Part shown: piece by piece, positions 50,049 to 64,000 of the stretch
How the letters are laid out: the number at the start of each line of letters is the position of its first letter
Position numbering within the stretch: position 1 is the stretch's first letter
Assembly (NCBI GenBank): GCA_963573385.1
Contig: CAUYLG010004962.1
Coordinates: 1 to 64,000 of the forward strand
DNA from: Cacajao melanocephalus
Lineage: Eukaryota; Chordata; Mammalia; Primates; Pitheciidae
Direction of reading: 5' to 3'
Length of the DNA stretch: 64,000 nt
Program-made: the position numbers and the translations under genes
The notes under the pieces: model-generated
Seen by the model: the letters and a program-made list of their open reading frames with translations, nothing else
What the model was told of the DNA's origin: nothing
Database searches by the model: none

Positions 50049-50272
50049 TAAATAAAAGCGTTTTTAAACTCAGGGAGTGTCTTCAATGTTAGACACGACA
50101 GAGTTAATTTGGTTGTCCAGTGTTTATTGAGCCCTTTCAAGGCATGCGGTGAGCACTGGCTGTAGTAGGGAGGGGGCAGGATGAGGATACAAACGATGGG
50201 GAGATGTGGCTGGCTTGAGGGAAGGAGGCAGATGCACAGACAGCTGGCCCAAACAGAGCATGATGGTGTCTA

Positions 50273-51829
<1,557 letters not shown>

Positions 51830-51832
51830 TAG

Positions 51833-52640
51833 GCAGGATTCCAGCCCTGTGGGCTTTGCCTCCTGGTGTTACGTCTGTGAATATGCTACTTATATAGCAA
51901 AAGGGAGTTATGGTTGCTGAGTAGTGGGCCTTAAAATAGGGAGATTATCCTGGATTATTAATCACATAGGCCTTTAAACATGGAGAAGAGGAAGGCAGAA
52001 GAATCAGAGGGATTTGATGGAAGAAGAAGCAAGAGGGACTCGAAACATGAGCACCTTGGGAGATGAAGGAAGTGGTCCCTGGGCCGAGGAATGCAGTGGC
52101 CTCTGGAAGCTGGGAATGGCCTTGAGCTCACAGCCAGCAAAGAAATGGGGAGCCCAACTGGATTCTGCCAACAACCTGAATGAGCAAGGAATCGTATCCT
52201 CCCCCTTTCCTCCAGAAAGGAGCACAGTCCTGCTGACACCTGGATCTTAGCACAGGAGACCCCTGTTGAACTTTTTTTTCTTTTTCAGACAAGGTCTTGC
52301 TCTGTTGTCCAGACTGGAGTGCAGTGGTACAATAATGGCTCACTGCAGCCTCAACGTCCTGGGCTCAAGTGATCCTCTTGCCTCTGCCTCCCCAGTAGCT
52401 GAGAGTATAGGCGTGTGCTACCTTGCCTAGCTAATTTTTAAAGTATTTTTTGTAGAGATGGGGTTTCTTCATGTTGCCCAGGCTGGTCATGAACTCCTGG
52501 CCTCAAGTGAGCCTCTTGCCTTGGCCTCTCAAAGTGCTGGGATTACAGATGTGAGCCACCGTGCCTGGCTATGGACTTATAACCTGCAGGCCTGTGAGAG
52601 AATACATTTGTGTTATTCTAAGCTGCTCGGTTTAAGAGAT
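51833..52640 (+). mobile_element. MaLR/MLT-like LTR, split by an Alu
   Basis: 'GTGAATATGCTACTTATATAGC', 'GGGAGATTATCCTGGATTAT', 'GCCTCTGGAAGCTGGGAATGGCC' and 'CCTGCTGACACCTGGATCTTAGC' before the Alu; 'GGCCTGTGAGAGAATACATTTGTGTTATTC' after it. Typical order of an old LTR of this class. Confidence 0.55.
52271..52569 (-). mobile_element. Alu (J-like), antisense
   Basis: T-rich head, AGACAAGGTCTTGCTCTGTTG, ends GTGCCTGGC. It interrupts the LTR-like element. Confidence 0.95.
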
Positions 52641-52719
52641 GAATACAGTGTTATTTATACAGGGATTTGTTCCCTTGGAACCTTTTAAATTGGTGTGATC
52701 TGAGATGCTGGCATTTGAT

Positions 52720-52945
52720 CGGCTGGTACTGGAGTCAGACTGTGTTTGAAAATGGGCTTTACCCTTTAGAAGGTGTATGGCTTTAGGTGAGTTTTCCTCT
52801 CTCTGCTCTAGCTTAGCACCTGTGAAATGGAACTAATAACTGCATTTAGTTCTCAGGGTGGTTGGGAGGATTAATTGAGATGCTACATGTAAAGAGCCTA
52901 GCCCAGTGGTTGGTACCTCTTAAGTACTCAGTAGTTATAAGCTTT
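52720..52945 (+). mobile_element. MIR
   Basis: 'AGCACCTGTGAAATGGAACTAATAA', 'CTCAGGGTGGTTGGGAGGATTAATTGAGATG', 'TACATGTAAAGAGCCTAGCCCAGTGG': the MIR core and 3' part. Confidence 0.85.
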
Positions 52946-54316
<1,371 letters not shown>

Positions 54317-54712
54317 TGTATCTTATTTTCTTGCCTCATGTTCACTTCATTTCTATTTCTGCATCTGTTCAATGTTTATTCCATAAAATGGTGTTTCTAT
54401 AAGTTGTCTCGGATCTATTTTCAGAACGAGGCAGGGACAAAACAAATTACTGCTCAAAATCAGTTATAAATGGTCAAAGGAACTATGACCTGTTGTCATG
54501 GGAGCGAGTAGGTCCCACACCTGTCTCCATGGCCGTGCCTTTGGGACTATACTCTGAGGATGAGCCTATACCCTGTGTTATGTCACCATGTGTGTGGGGC
54601 TGGAGTCTTTTGCCAAGTGGTTCTGTGTCATGCACAGCCCTGAGTGCTGATGCGACACCGTGACATCACCTGGTTGATTCATTGTGAAGGCATCACTACC
54701 AGGTTTGACTTG

Positions 54713-54895
54713 ACATTAAACTTTCTTAAAGTATGGTTCGTGGATAATGGGCATCAGAATCAACGGAGGGGCTTCACTCCCAGAGGTTTAAATTCAGTAT
54801 GTCTGATCTGGGGCCAAGGAATCTGCATTTTAAGAAGCATCCCAGATGGTTTTTAATCAAGTGGTTCATGGACCAGATTTTGAGAAGTACTGCCT
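54713..54895 (+). mobile_element. MER5-like hAT element
   Basis: 'TTTCTTAAAGTATGGTTCGTGG', 'CATCAGAATCAACGGAGGGGC', 'AATCTGCATTTTAAGAAGCATCCCAG' and 'TTTTGAGAAGTACTGCC'. Confidence 0.7.
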
Positions 54896-57139
54896 TAAAG
54901 GGTGGGTAGGATTTAAAGAGGCAGGGGTGTGCACTTCAGAGGATAGAACTGGTGGAAACAGAGGCACAGAATGTTACAATGGGCACAGTGGGTGAGACAG
55001 GATGCTTAAGGGTGGGTGCCATGAACTCTGAGGGTACTTTTACTCACTGTCAATGCCATTTATATTTCTGCATTGACATTGAAACATTCAACGTCAACAT
55101 TTGAGCGAGTTAGCTCAAACATTTAACATGCTATGTGCCCTTAAACATCTGGGTGCCTACTGCTTTATTCTTCCACTAGCTTTATTCTTCCACTAGTCCT
55201 TCCACCTGAATTTCTAGAATACAGTGTGTGCTGGCTGATTAGCCAGGTTCCAAGGATCCTGAAATATTAACACCACATTGGTCTAAGAGCATGTTGTTCC
55301 AAAGGAGAGGCTGATGTGTAGGTACAGGGAACTTCTGAGCTACAGAGGTACTATGACAGAGATATGTTTAGGGGAATATCAATGAGGAAATGATAAGGGC
55401 AGAATGAGGAAAGAGAAGTTCTGAAATTGAAAGCTGAGCAGATATTTTTCTTCAGAGTTTCTGAAATTGTGCAGTGCAGTGTTTTAGCTTAACATTCCCT
55501 TGGTGACTTTTACAATAACAATAACTTTTATTTTTATTGGATGGTTTGCTTGTGTTTTACCTGTCTTTTTGCTGCTTAATTAAATGACCTATATAAATAT
55601 AGCAGCCATGACTAGGTGTATCTTGAGATTTTTCCAGCTGGTTCTGAAACTTGAAATTAAAAAGAAATCAGAAGTCCTCTTTGACTTTTTATTCTCTATT
55701 CTTAAAAAACAAAATGACCTTTACTCGAAATATTTAAAATGGCAAGATTTTAAATAAGTTGGCTATTTTTTGTTTCTTTTTAAGTCAGGTTTCCATGGTC
55801 ATCAAACACTTTACGATTACATGTCAGATAATCTCCTCACTCATGTCCATCTCTGCCCCAATTCTGAGACGTTTGAGCTCTAATTCTGCCCAACTTGCTT
55901 ATTGTCCTGAACTGTATTGGCCGTGATGTTGGATAGATCCATCTCAGGATACAGCTTAAGCGACTCTAATTTAGAGTGAGAGCTAAAATTCTCAACCTAC
56001 TTATCCTTGGCTACAACCCAAAACTTCAAATGTTGTTGGATTACTCTCTTCCCGGCCATATTAAGCTCAGGGCCTTTGATGTAGCTTGAAGGCGGACTTG
56101 ACCCAGTGGTATTGCCTCCCGCTGATATTTAGGTGGAAGCCAACACCATAAAAATGAACGTTTTACTAAGAGTGCTCACTCTGCTACCTGCAAACCCAGG
56201 CAGTTGCTCTGCCAAATTGGTCAAAGAAAGAACTGGCTTGAGAATTGCAGTGTGTTCCTCTGGCAAAGAAATGGAGCTCAGATCAATCTCATGGGGCTCC
56301 CTAACTAAAATGTAGTAGACATGTCAAACACTTTAATTGGAAACTTCCAAGAAAAAACTCATAACAAGGATGACTCTTTGACATCGTTTTAAGCCTTACT
56401 TTATTCTTCCACTAGCCCATCCTCCTGAATTTCTAGAATACAAGACCTATTGTTATTCTGAAAGATCCTAACAGTGCAGCGGATACTTCAGAGTATATAA
56501 TTGGGTTGACACATATATTTTCTCCCTCTGCATTCTCTGTAAGGTTGCAGAAATATTTGGCAGTCTGGATTACACAGAGACATCATTAAATTATATTTAC
56601 AAATCTCTATGGAACAACCATAGCATGTTAAGACCTATAATGGCCACAGAATTATACATATAATCTTGCCTTCTCGTTTTGTTTCATTGAAAAAAACAAA
56701 ACAAAACAGAATGAGACATGGCTTCTGTCAAGTGGAGTCACTTCAGTGGGCCAATTACAGATGAACTGGTAATCAGAAGATGCCCAGGAATCTCCTTGAA
56801 GAGCCTAATTTTCTTAGTTAGAATGTAAGATGTTTTCTTTGTTAGTCAAGTGAGACTGTTTTTCAAGAAGTCTAATCTGGACCTCTGAGTAACTGATGAC
56901 ATAAAATGATGCAGAATCTCAGAAGTGATTTAATGGTGTACCTTTGAATCGTGCATACATCTCCTTCACCATAGTTCTAAGCTGGTGGTCCTTTAAGAGC
57001 TATGTAAATGCTTCCACTTACAGGAAATTCACTACTTCACAAAGACACTTCATTTGTATTTGTACTGTGATAGTTGACAGCTTTCTGCCCAATGGAATAA
57101 TTTTCCACTTCCTTAAAACTTCTTGGTCCTTGGTCATCC
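54896..57139. other. Unclassified intronic stretch
   Basis: About 2.2 kb without a recognised repeat or exon, apart from short direct repeats at 55,163-55,223 and 56,399-56,442. Confidence 0.35.
55163..55196 (+). repeat. 17-bp tandem duplication
   Basis: CTTTATTCTTCCACTAG occurs twice head to tail (55,163-55,179; 55,180-55,196). A third copy with a related 3' flank lies at 56,399-56,415. Confidence 0.9.
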
Positions 57140-57147
57140 TTCTAGAA

Positions 57148-57339
57148 CAAGGGTTGGAACATTTTTCTAAGGGCCGAATGGTAAATAGTTTCGGCTTTGC
57201 AGGTGTGATCTCGTCTCAACTACTCAACTCTACCATGGCAGTGCAGAAGCAATATTTCAACAGACATGGCTGTATTCCACTGAAACTTTATTTATAAAAC
57301 TAGGTGGCTGGCTCATGGGCTGTAGCTTAGTGACTCTCA
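57148..57339 (+). mobile_element. Charlie-type hAT nonautonomous element
   Basis: Starts CAAGGGTTGGAACATTTTTC, includes 'AGTTTCGGCTTTGCAGG', CAACTACTCAACTCTACCAT and 'GAAACTTTATTTATAAAAC'. The flanking 8-mers TTCTAGAA (57,140-57,147) and TTCTAGAG (57,340-57,347) match the nTCTAGAn target known for this class. Confidence 0.8.
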
Positions 57340-57581
57340 TTCTAGAGCTGTGCAATCTAGGTCCTGAATATGAATTACTCAAATTCTTAATTCCAGGTGG
57401 GTTCCCTGACATATATAGAGGCACTTTCTCTCCCTTTGTGTGGGCTTGATGAATGGATTAAGAAAGTCTCTAATGCCATTCAACTAATCTTATAAAAGTT
57501 TTTAAAGTCCTAATAGAAATGAATTTGTAACTGGAATTATCTGCTGTTCTAAATATGCACCTAATATTTTTTTGGAGTTCA

Positions 57582-58749
<1,168 letters not shown>

Positions 58750-58815
58750 CAGATGTGGTCTGTGGACTAGCAGCAGCTGCCTCACTAGGGAGCCTGTCAG
58801 AAATGCAGCATCCCC
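58750..58815 (+). mobile_element. MER5-like fragment
   Basis: 'GATGTGGTCTGTGGACTAGCAGC' and 'GGGAGCCTGTCAGAAATGCAG' are MER5A left-half text, cut by the following L1. Confidence 0.6.
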
Positions 58816-60672
58816 AAATCAAAACCACATTGAGATGCCATCTCTTGCCAGTTAAATGGCGATCATTAAAAAATCAGGAGACAACAGCTTTCCTGTCGCG
58901 GCCTGCATGGTGTCGGCTCGTGGGTCTCCGAGACCCAAAAATTAAGAGCGTTTTTGCACCCCAGGGTCCGCTCGTGGTAGCTCTGCAGCCATCACCATGC
59001 CACAGAATGACTATATTGAATTACACCATAAATGCTATGGATACCGTCTGGATTACCATGAGAAGAAGAGAAAGAAGGAAAGGCGAAAGGCTCATGAACG
59101 TTCAAAGAAGGCAAAGAAAATGATTGGTCTGAAGGCTAAGCTTTACCATAAACAGCACCATGCTGAGAAAATACAAATGAAAAAACTATCAAGATGCATG
59201 AAAAGAGAAACACCAAACAAAAGCATGATGAAAAGACTCCACAGAGAGCAGTACCTGCCTATCTGCTGGACAGAGAGGGACAATCTCCACCTAAAGTACT
59301 TTCCAATATGATTAAACAGAAACGAAAAGAGAAGGCGGGAAAATGGGAAGTCCCTCTGCCTAAAGTCCGTGCCCAGGGAAAAACAGAAGTATTAAAAGTT
59401 ATTCGAACAGGAAAGAGAAAGAAGAAGGCATGGAAGAGGATGGTTACTAAAGTATGCTTTGTTGGAGATGGCTTTACAAGAAAACCACCTAAATATGAAA
59501 GATTCATCAGGCCAATGGGCTTGCATTTTGAGAAAGCCCATGTGACACATCCTGAACTAAAAGTCACCTTTTGCCCAGCACTACTTAGTGTAAAGAAGAA
59601 TCCCTCATCCCCACTGTATACAACTTTGGGTGTTATTACCAAAGGTACTGTCATTGAGGTAAATGTGAGTGAATTGGGCCCTGTGACACAAGAAGGCAAA
59701 GTTATTTGGGGAAAATATGCCCAGGTTATGAACAATCCTGAAAATGATGGATGTATAAATGCAGTCTTACTGGTCTGACAGCAATTTAACATATAATTAA
59801 TGAGGACTACACACCAACTGGAAAAACTGCCATTACTGTCATGTTACTGAATACTACCAAACAGCCATACATGTCTGCAATCAAGAGATTTATTAACTTG
59901 TAAACATTAAAATGGTCCAGTTGTATAAATGGTCTTTATTTTGAAATCTACTTAGACCCCCATGTTAATAAAATTGTTTGAAAAAAAGCAAAAAAATAAA
60001 CATAAAAAATCAGGAGACAGATGCTGGAGAGGATGTAGAGAAATAGGAATGCTTTTGCACTGTTGGTAGGAGTGTAAATTAGTTCAACCATTGTGGAAAA
60101 CAGTGGTGTGGAGATTCCTCAAGGATCTAGAAATACCATTTGACCCAGCAATCCCATTACTGGGTATATACCCAAAGGATTATAAAACATTCTATTATAA
60201 AGACACATGCACACGTATGTTTACAATAGCAAAGACTTGGAACCAATCCAAATGCCCATCAAAGGTAGACTGGATAAGGAAAATGTGGCAGATTTACACC
60301 ATGGAATGCAGTCATAAAAAAAGGATGAGTTCATGTCCTTGCAGGGACATGGATGAAGCTGGAAACCATCATTCTCAGCAAACTGACACACGAACAGAAA
60401 ACCAAACACCGCATGTTCTCACTCATAAGTGGGTGTTGAACAATAAGAACACAAGGACACATGGAGGGGAACATCACACATCGGGGCCTGGGGGGTGGGG
60501 GGGCTAGGGGAGAGATAGCAGGGGGTTGGGGGACTGGGGAGGGCTAACATTAGTAGAAATACCTAATGTAGATGACAGGAGGGATGGATGCAGCAAACCA
60601 CCATGGCATGTGTATACCTATGTAACAAAGCTGTACTTTCTGCACATATAACCCAGAACTTAAAGTACAATA
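58816..60672 (+). mobile_element. 5'-truncated primate L1, interrupted by a retrocopy
   Basis: Begins AAATCAAAACCACATTGAGA and resumes after the NSA2 pseudogene with 'GATGCTGGAGAGGATGTAGAG'. The rest carries the ORF2 C-terminal region (60,091-60,500 frame with PFDPAIPLLGIYPKDYK) and a 3' UTR with a G-rich run near 60,483-60,540, and ends in AATAAAAAAAAAA. Low divergence suggests a primate-age L1P/L1PA-like copy. Confidence 0.9.
58884..60003 (+). pseudogene. NSA2P: NSA2 processed pseudogene
   Basis: An intronless copy of the NSA2 (TINP1) mRNA; the parent is a nucleolar factor needed for 60S ribosome assembly (family knowledge). The copy runs from a short 5' UTR (about 58,888) through an ATG at 58,997 and a TGA at 59,776-59,778 to an AATAAA at 59,967-59,972 and an A-rich tail. 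The reading frame matches the parent length of 260 codons minus one base: one A is missing in the A run at 59,180-59,185, so residues after MKK shift frame; the second frame then carries the rest, from MHEKRNTKQ (59,194) to INAVLLV. No other stop interrupts either frame. A perfect 16-bp target-site duplication, AAAAAATCAGGAGACA, lies at 58,868-58,883 and 60,004-60,019, and the site has the L1-endonuclease form TT/AAAA. No promoter is seen, so it is probably silent unless carried in BMP6 pre-mRNA. Confidence 0.95.
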
Positions 60673-60689
60673 AAAAAAAAATTGTGACC

Positions 60690-61071
60690 TCTTGGCAGGG
60701 AAAAAAAAAGGCAAAAGAAAAAAATAAAAGAAGATTGTCTTTTCAAATTGGATCTCGTAGTTTTATTCACTTGGCCATTCTACTTCCAACCTTAACTTGA
60801 GAAACCCAAATTGCAGCTTACAGCCATTCTTTTCTGTGTTTAGGAATCTTGTAGAATCAAATGAGGGTTAATGGAACAGATAAAATGGCATTCCTGAATT
60901 TGTAAATTTTAGTATCACTCCACTTCTGCAGGCCCTGCCTTAACAGCCAGCTAGTCTATCTTAAACATCGTTTGTAAATTACAGGTATGAAAATCAAGAA
61001 AACCTAAAAGTAGGGTTTTTTTGAAGTTTACATGCAGAAAATGAATTTCAAAGCATACTCATAGTATAAAT
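60690..61071. other. Unclassified intronic stretch
   Basis: A-rich start, otherwise nothing recognised. Confidence 0.3.
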
Positions 61072-61082
61072 AACATTTAAGC

Positions 61083-61730
<648 letters not shown>

Positions 61731-61821
61731 TTCTGGCCCTTCATAAAAGAAGAAATCATAAAAGAAGAATATCTGCTAAGAAAGCAGATATTCTGATTTC
61801 TTCTTTTTTGAAGAGCCAGAA
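61731..61821. repeat. 91-bp imperfect palindrome
   Basis: Outer arms of 28 bp (61,731-61,758 and 61,794-61,821) pair with two mismatches; the left arm starts TTCTGGCCCTTCAT and the right arm ends GAAGAGCCAGAA. An inner perfect 12-bp stem, AGAATATCTGCT (61,766-61,777) with AGCAGATATTCT (61,783-61,794), encloses a 5-nt loop. Could be a short MITE or a template-switch product. Confidence 0.9.
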
Positions 61822-61854
61822 ATATAAATTTTATGTCAACTTTCTAATCATGTA

Positions 61855-62180
<326 letters not shown>

Positions 62181-62444
62181 CAAATATCATGTGGACCTCT
62201 GCTCCAATTGTTCAAAATTAGTAAGGTTTTATTATATCTCAATTTAATCTATGTTGACATTTAATAGCTAATAAAGCTGAAAATATTGATTAGGTTTTAA
62301 GTTTGTAATATTTAACATTAAATATGGTTTTAGAAATAGACTTCTATTCCAGTAATAATCTTACAATATATTTATATCTAAATGATATCATAATTTCAAT
62401 CTTAACGCTGACAAACTTTTTTCCAACAAAAGACAAATGGACAG

Positions 62445-62450
62445 TTTATT
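62445..62450 (-). terminator. Candidate poly(A) signal AATAAA (minus strand)
   Basis: The reverse complement of TTTATT gives AATAAA 188 nt past the stop of the minus-strand exon at 62,638-62,868. A GU-rich stretch (TTGTCTTTTGTTGG) follows about 10 nt further, as expected for a real cleavage site. Confidence 0.4.
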
Positions 62451-62637
62451 TTTCAACTTTAACAGAATGAAAAATGTGTGACAGAAAACAGTTTGATAAA
62501 ATATAGAAGCCCAATAAACAGTCACACAACCAATGTGCCATCTTTATAAAATTAATTTTCATAGATGTAAAAATGCCTTCAAATACTTGCTATTGTTCAT
62601 AATTGAGTAGCATCTACTTTAAAAACATTGTCTCTAT

Positions 62638-62868
62638 TTAGGTTTCATCAACCGCTCTAGTTAAGTTCACCTTGACCCCATCAGTGATTTTGCTCTTTCC
62701 TCCACGAAGACCAGCCAAGTAAATCTGAGGCCTGGGCACTCCAGTGCTGTCTTCCTTCGTGGACTGGGTGCTAGCGTTCTTTGGAGGGTACACCTGGGAA
62801 CAATTTTCTCTTCTCAAGTGACTAAGATCGGTTTGTACCGAGTGAGTAACTTTCTGGCGCAAATTAGC
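62638..62868 (-). CDS. Candidate last coding exon of an antisense gene
   Basis: On the minus strand an acceptor with a strong pyrimidine tract (TTCTTTTTCTCTTTAG) ends exactly at 62,869. From there the first frame is open for 76 codons (starting ANLRQKVTHSVQTDL) to a TAA at 62,640-62,638. It contains no Met, so it cannot be a stand-alone gene; it fits the C-terminal part of a spliced protein whose other exons lie at higher coordinates. Composition is mixed and soluble: Gln/Ser/Thr-rich, ending KITDGVKVNLTRAVDET, with an LRGGKSK basic patch and no membrane segment. A poly(A) signal follows in the right place. I do not recognise the family, and I know of no human protein gene antisense in this BMP6 intron. 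An old exonised sequence or a dead exon of a lost gene remains possible. Confidence 0.45.
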   Translation of the reverse strand, partial: ANLRQKVTHSVQTDLSHLRRENCSQVYPPKNASTQSTKEDSTGVPRPQIYLAGLRGGKSKITDGVKVNLTRAVDET

Positions 62869-62869
62869 C

Positions 62870-63540
62870 TAAAGAGAAAAAGAATACAGGAATTGACATT
62901 TCTCTATAAAGAACAAATACCATAAAATATTATCAGATACCTGTTAATATCTGCCTATTTTTGTCTTCAATCCACAAAGAAATTAATTCTATAACATAGC
63001 ATCTTTTCTATAAAACACTGGAAAATCTAGAACATAATAGAAAATTAAATATGCCTTACCAAGAAGTGGAAAAATATGTAAAATGTTGAAAATTGACCCA
63101 AAAAAATACAAATTCAAAATTACAGTGAGCTCAATCAGTTATTTGTTAATATAATCTAATTCTTTCATATTATATTTCAAGATTCATATAACTTGGATTT
63201 TTCCACTATAATTGTTTTGTTTCTTTTTGACAAAAAGTTAAGATTTATACAGTATTATCTTTTAAAAATGGACTTCGCCCTAGATTTTTAACATAAAAAG
63301 ATCTGATGTTTTCTATTTATATTTTACCGTATTCTACATTTTGCTTACTCCCTTTATGGATTACTAGTAAACATGAGGTTAAACAGATTACTCAAGCTGG
63401 AGAGCAAGAAGGAGCTTATGAAAAGGAGAGTAAGTTGCTGCGGTTATAGTAAAGACCAAGAAAATACTCAGAAGGCATTAGAACACGTGAGTGAAGAAGG
63501 AGACACCTGGAATTAGAGGAAATATTTCAGAGTTTGAGAT
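62870..63540. other. Unclassified AT-rich stretch
   Basis: If the minus-strand exon is real, this is its upstream intron. No second exon with clear splice sites was found. Confidence 0.3.
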
Positions 63541-63544
63541 ACTG

Positions 63545-64000
63545 CAGGTGATTGAGAACTTACTCCCCACCACCCAGCTTATTGTCCACATTAATATGAC
63601 TTCACTCTTCCATTGTCTTCATTAGCATAATTTTACTATTCCAAGAGATTCTTGCCTAAGCAAATAACTTGATTGCTCATTACAGTACTACCCGAAAGAT
63701 AGGTCAACTCTTCAGTAGTCAGCATCAACACAGTTTCAGTCCAAAGAGTCTGCATCCCTTGCCTCAAAAAATCTTGCTATTCCCATCAATGCTGGACTGC
63801 TTTTTCATGATCCTTACCCAATCTGATTGAAACCTCCATCCTACCCCAAATCCACCTCAGTCATTGGAAGACCTGCCTTAGCAAACTTCAGTTTCTCAGT
63901 AAATTCTGACTTTGCAGTTCCTCTTCTGAGACACTACCAAAGCACTGTTGAGGTGATGTTTTCCCTAATGGCTGTAAGCAATAAACTCAGCTTTGTCTTA
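63545..64000 (+). mobile_element. Possible LTR, running off the window
   Basis: Ends 'CTGTAAGCAATAAACTCAGCTTTGTCTTA', a typical poly(A)-signal/R-region phrase of ERV1-type LTRs. The upstream part is too diverged to place. No retroviral genes seen. Confidence 0.35.

Noticed and set aside
59259..59792. 177-codon minus-strand frame
   Set aside because: Antisense shadow of the NSA2 pseudogene.
60091..60507. 138-codon frame as a possible gene
   Set aside because: It is the degraded C-terminal part of L1 ORF2 running into the L1 3' UTR.

Overview
This window is nuclear DNA of a simian primate. Two things show this: about 28 Alu copies on both strands, and exon 1 of BMP6 (bone morphogenetic protein 6) on the + strand at about 29.1-30.7 kb. 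The encoded BMP6 residues are close to the human protein as I remember it, but with many scattered substitutions and a shorter glutamine run. I therefore infer a non-human simian, possibly a New World monkey; I cannot prove the species.

Layout. 1-28.9 kb is the upstream flank of BMP6. I see no convincing protein gene there. It holds Alus, old L1/HAL1-like and L2-like LINE pieces, MIRs, MaLR-type LTRs (about 6.2-6.6, 9.2-9.6 and 13.4-13.8 kb), DNA transposon relics (about 12.4 kb; MER2 at 27.1 kb), microsatellites and long stretches I cannot classify. 29.0-31.5 kb is a CpG island with the BMP6 promoter (GC box, TATA-like TTAAATA, inverted CCAAT), a 5' leader with two short upstream ORFs, and the first coding exon (215 codons plus one base, then GTAAGG). 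From 30,722 to the window end the DNA reads as BMP6 intron 1: the rest of BMP6 lies beyond the window, and the intron is filled with Alus, MER5-like elements, L1/L2 relics and a processed NSA2 pseudogene at 58.9-60.0 kb.

The only other gene-like signal is on the minus strand at 62,638-62,868. It is a 76-codon open stretch that starts exactly at a strong splice acceptor, ends in a stop and is followed by AATAAA with a GU-rich tail. It looks like the last coding exon of an antisense gene that I do not recognise.

I saw no CRISPR array, operon, phage or other prokaryote-type system, and no tRNA or rRNA gene. The most unusual structures are the minus-strand terminal exon, a 131-bp inverted duplication at 44.2/45.1 kb, a 91-bp near-perfect palindrome at 61.73-61.82 kb, and several nested insertions with intact target-site duplications. 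Repeat family names come from recognition by eye; subfamilies and ends are approximate.
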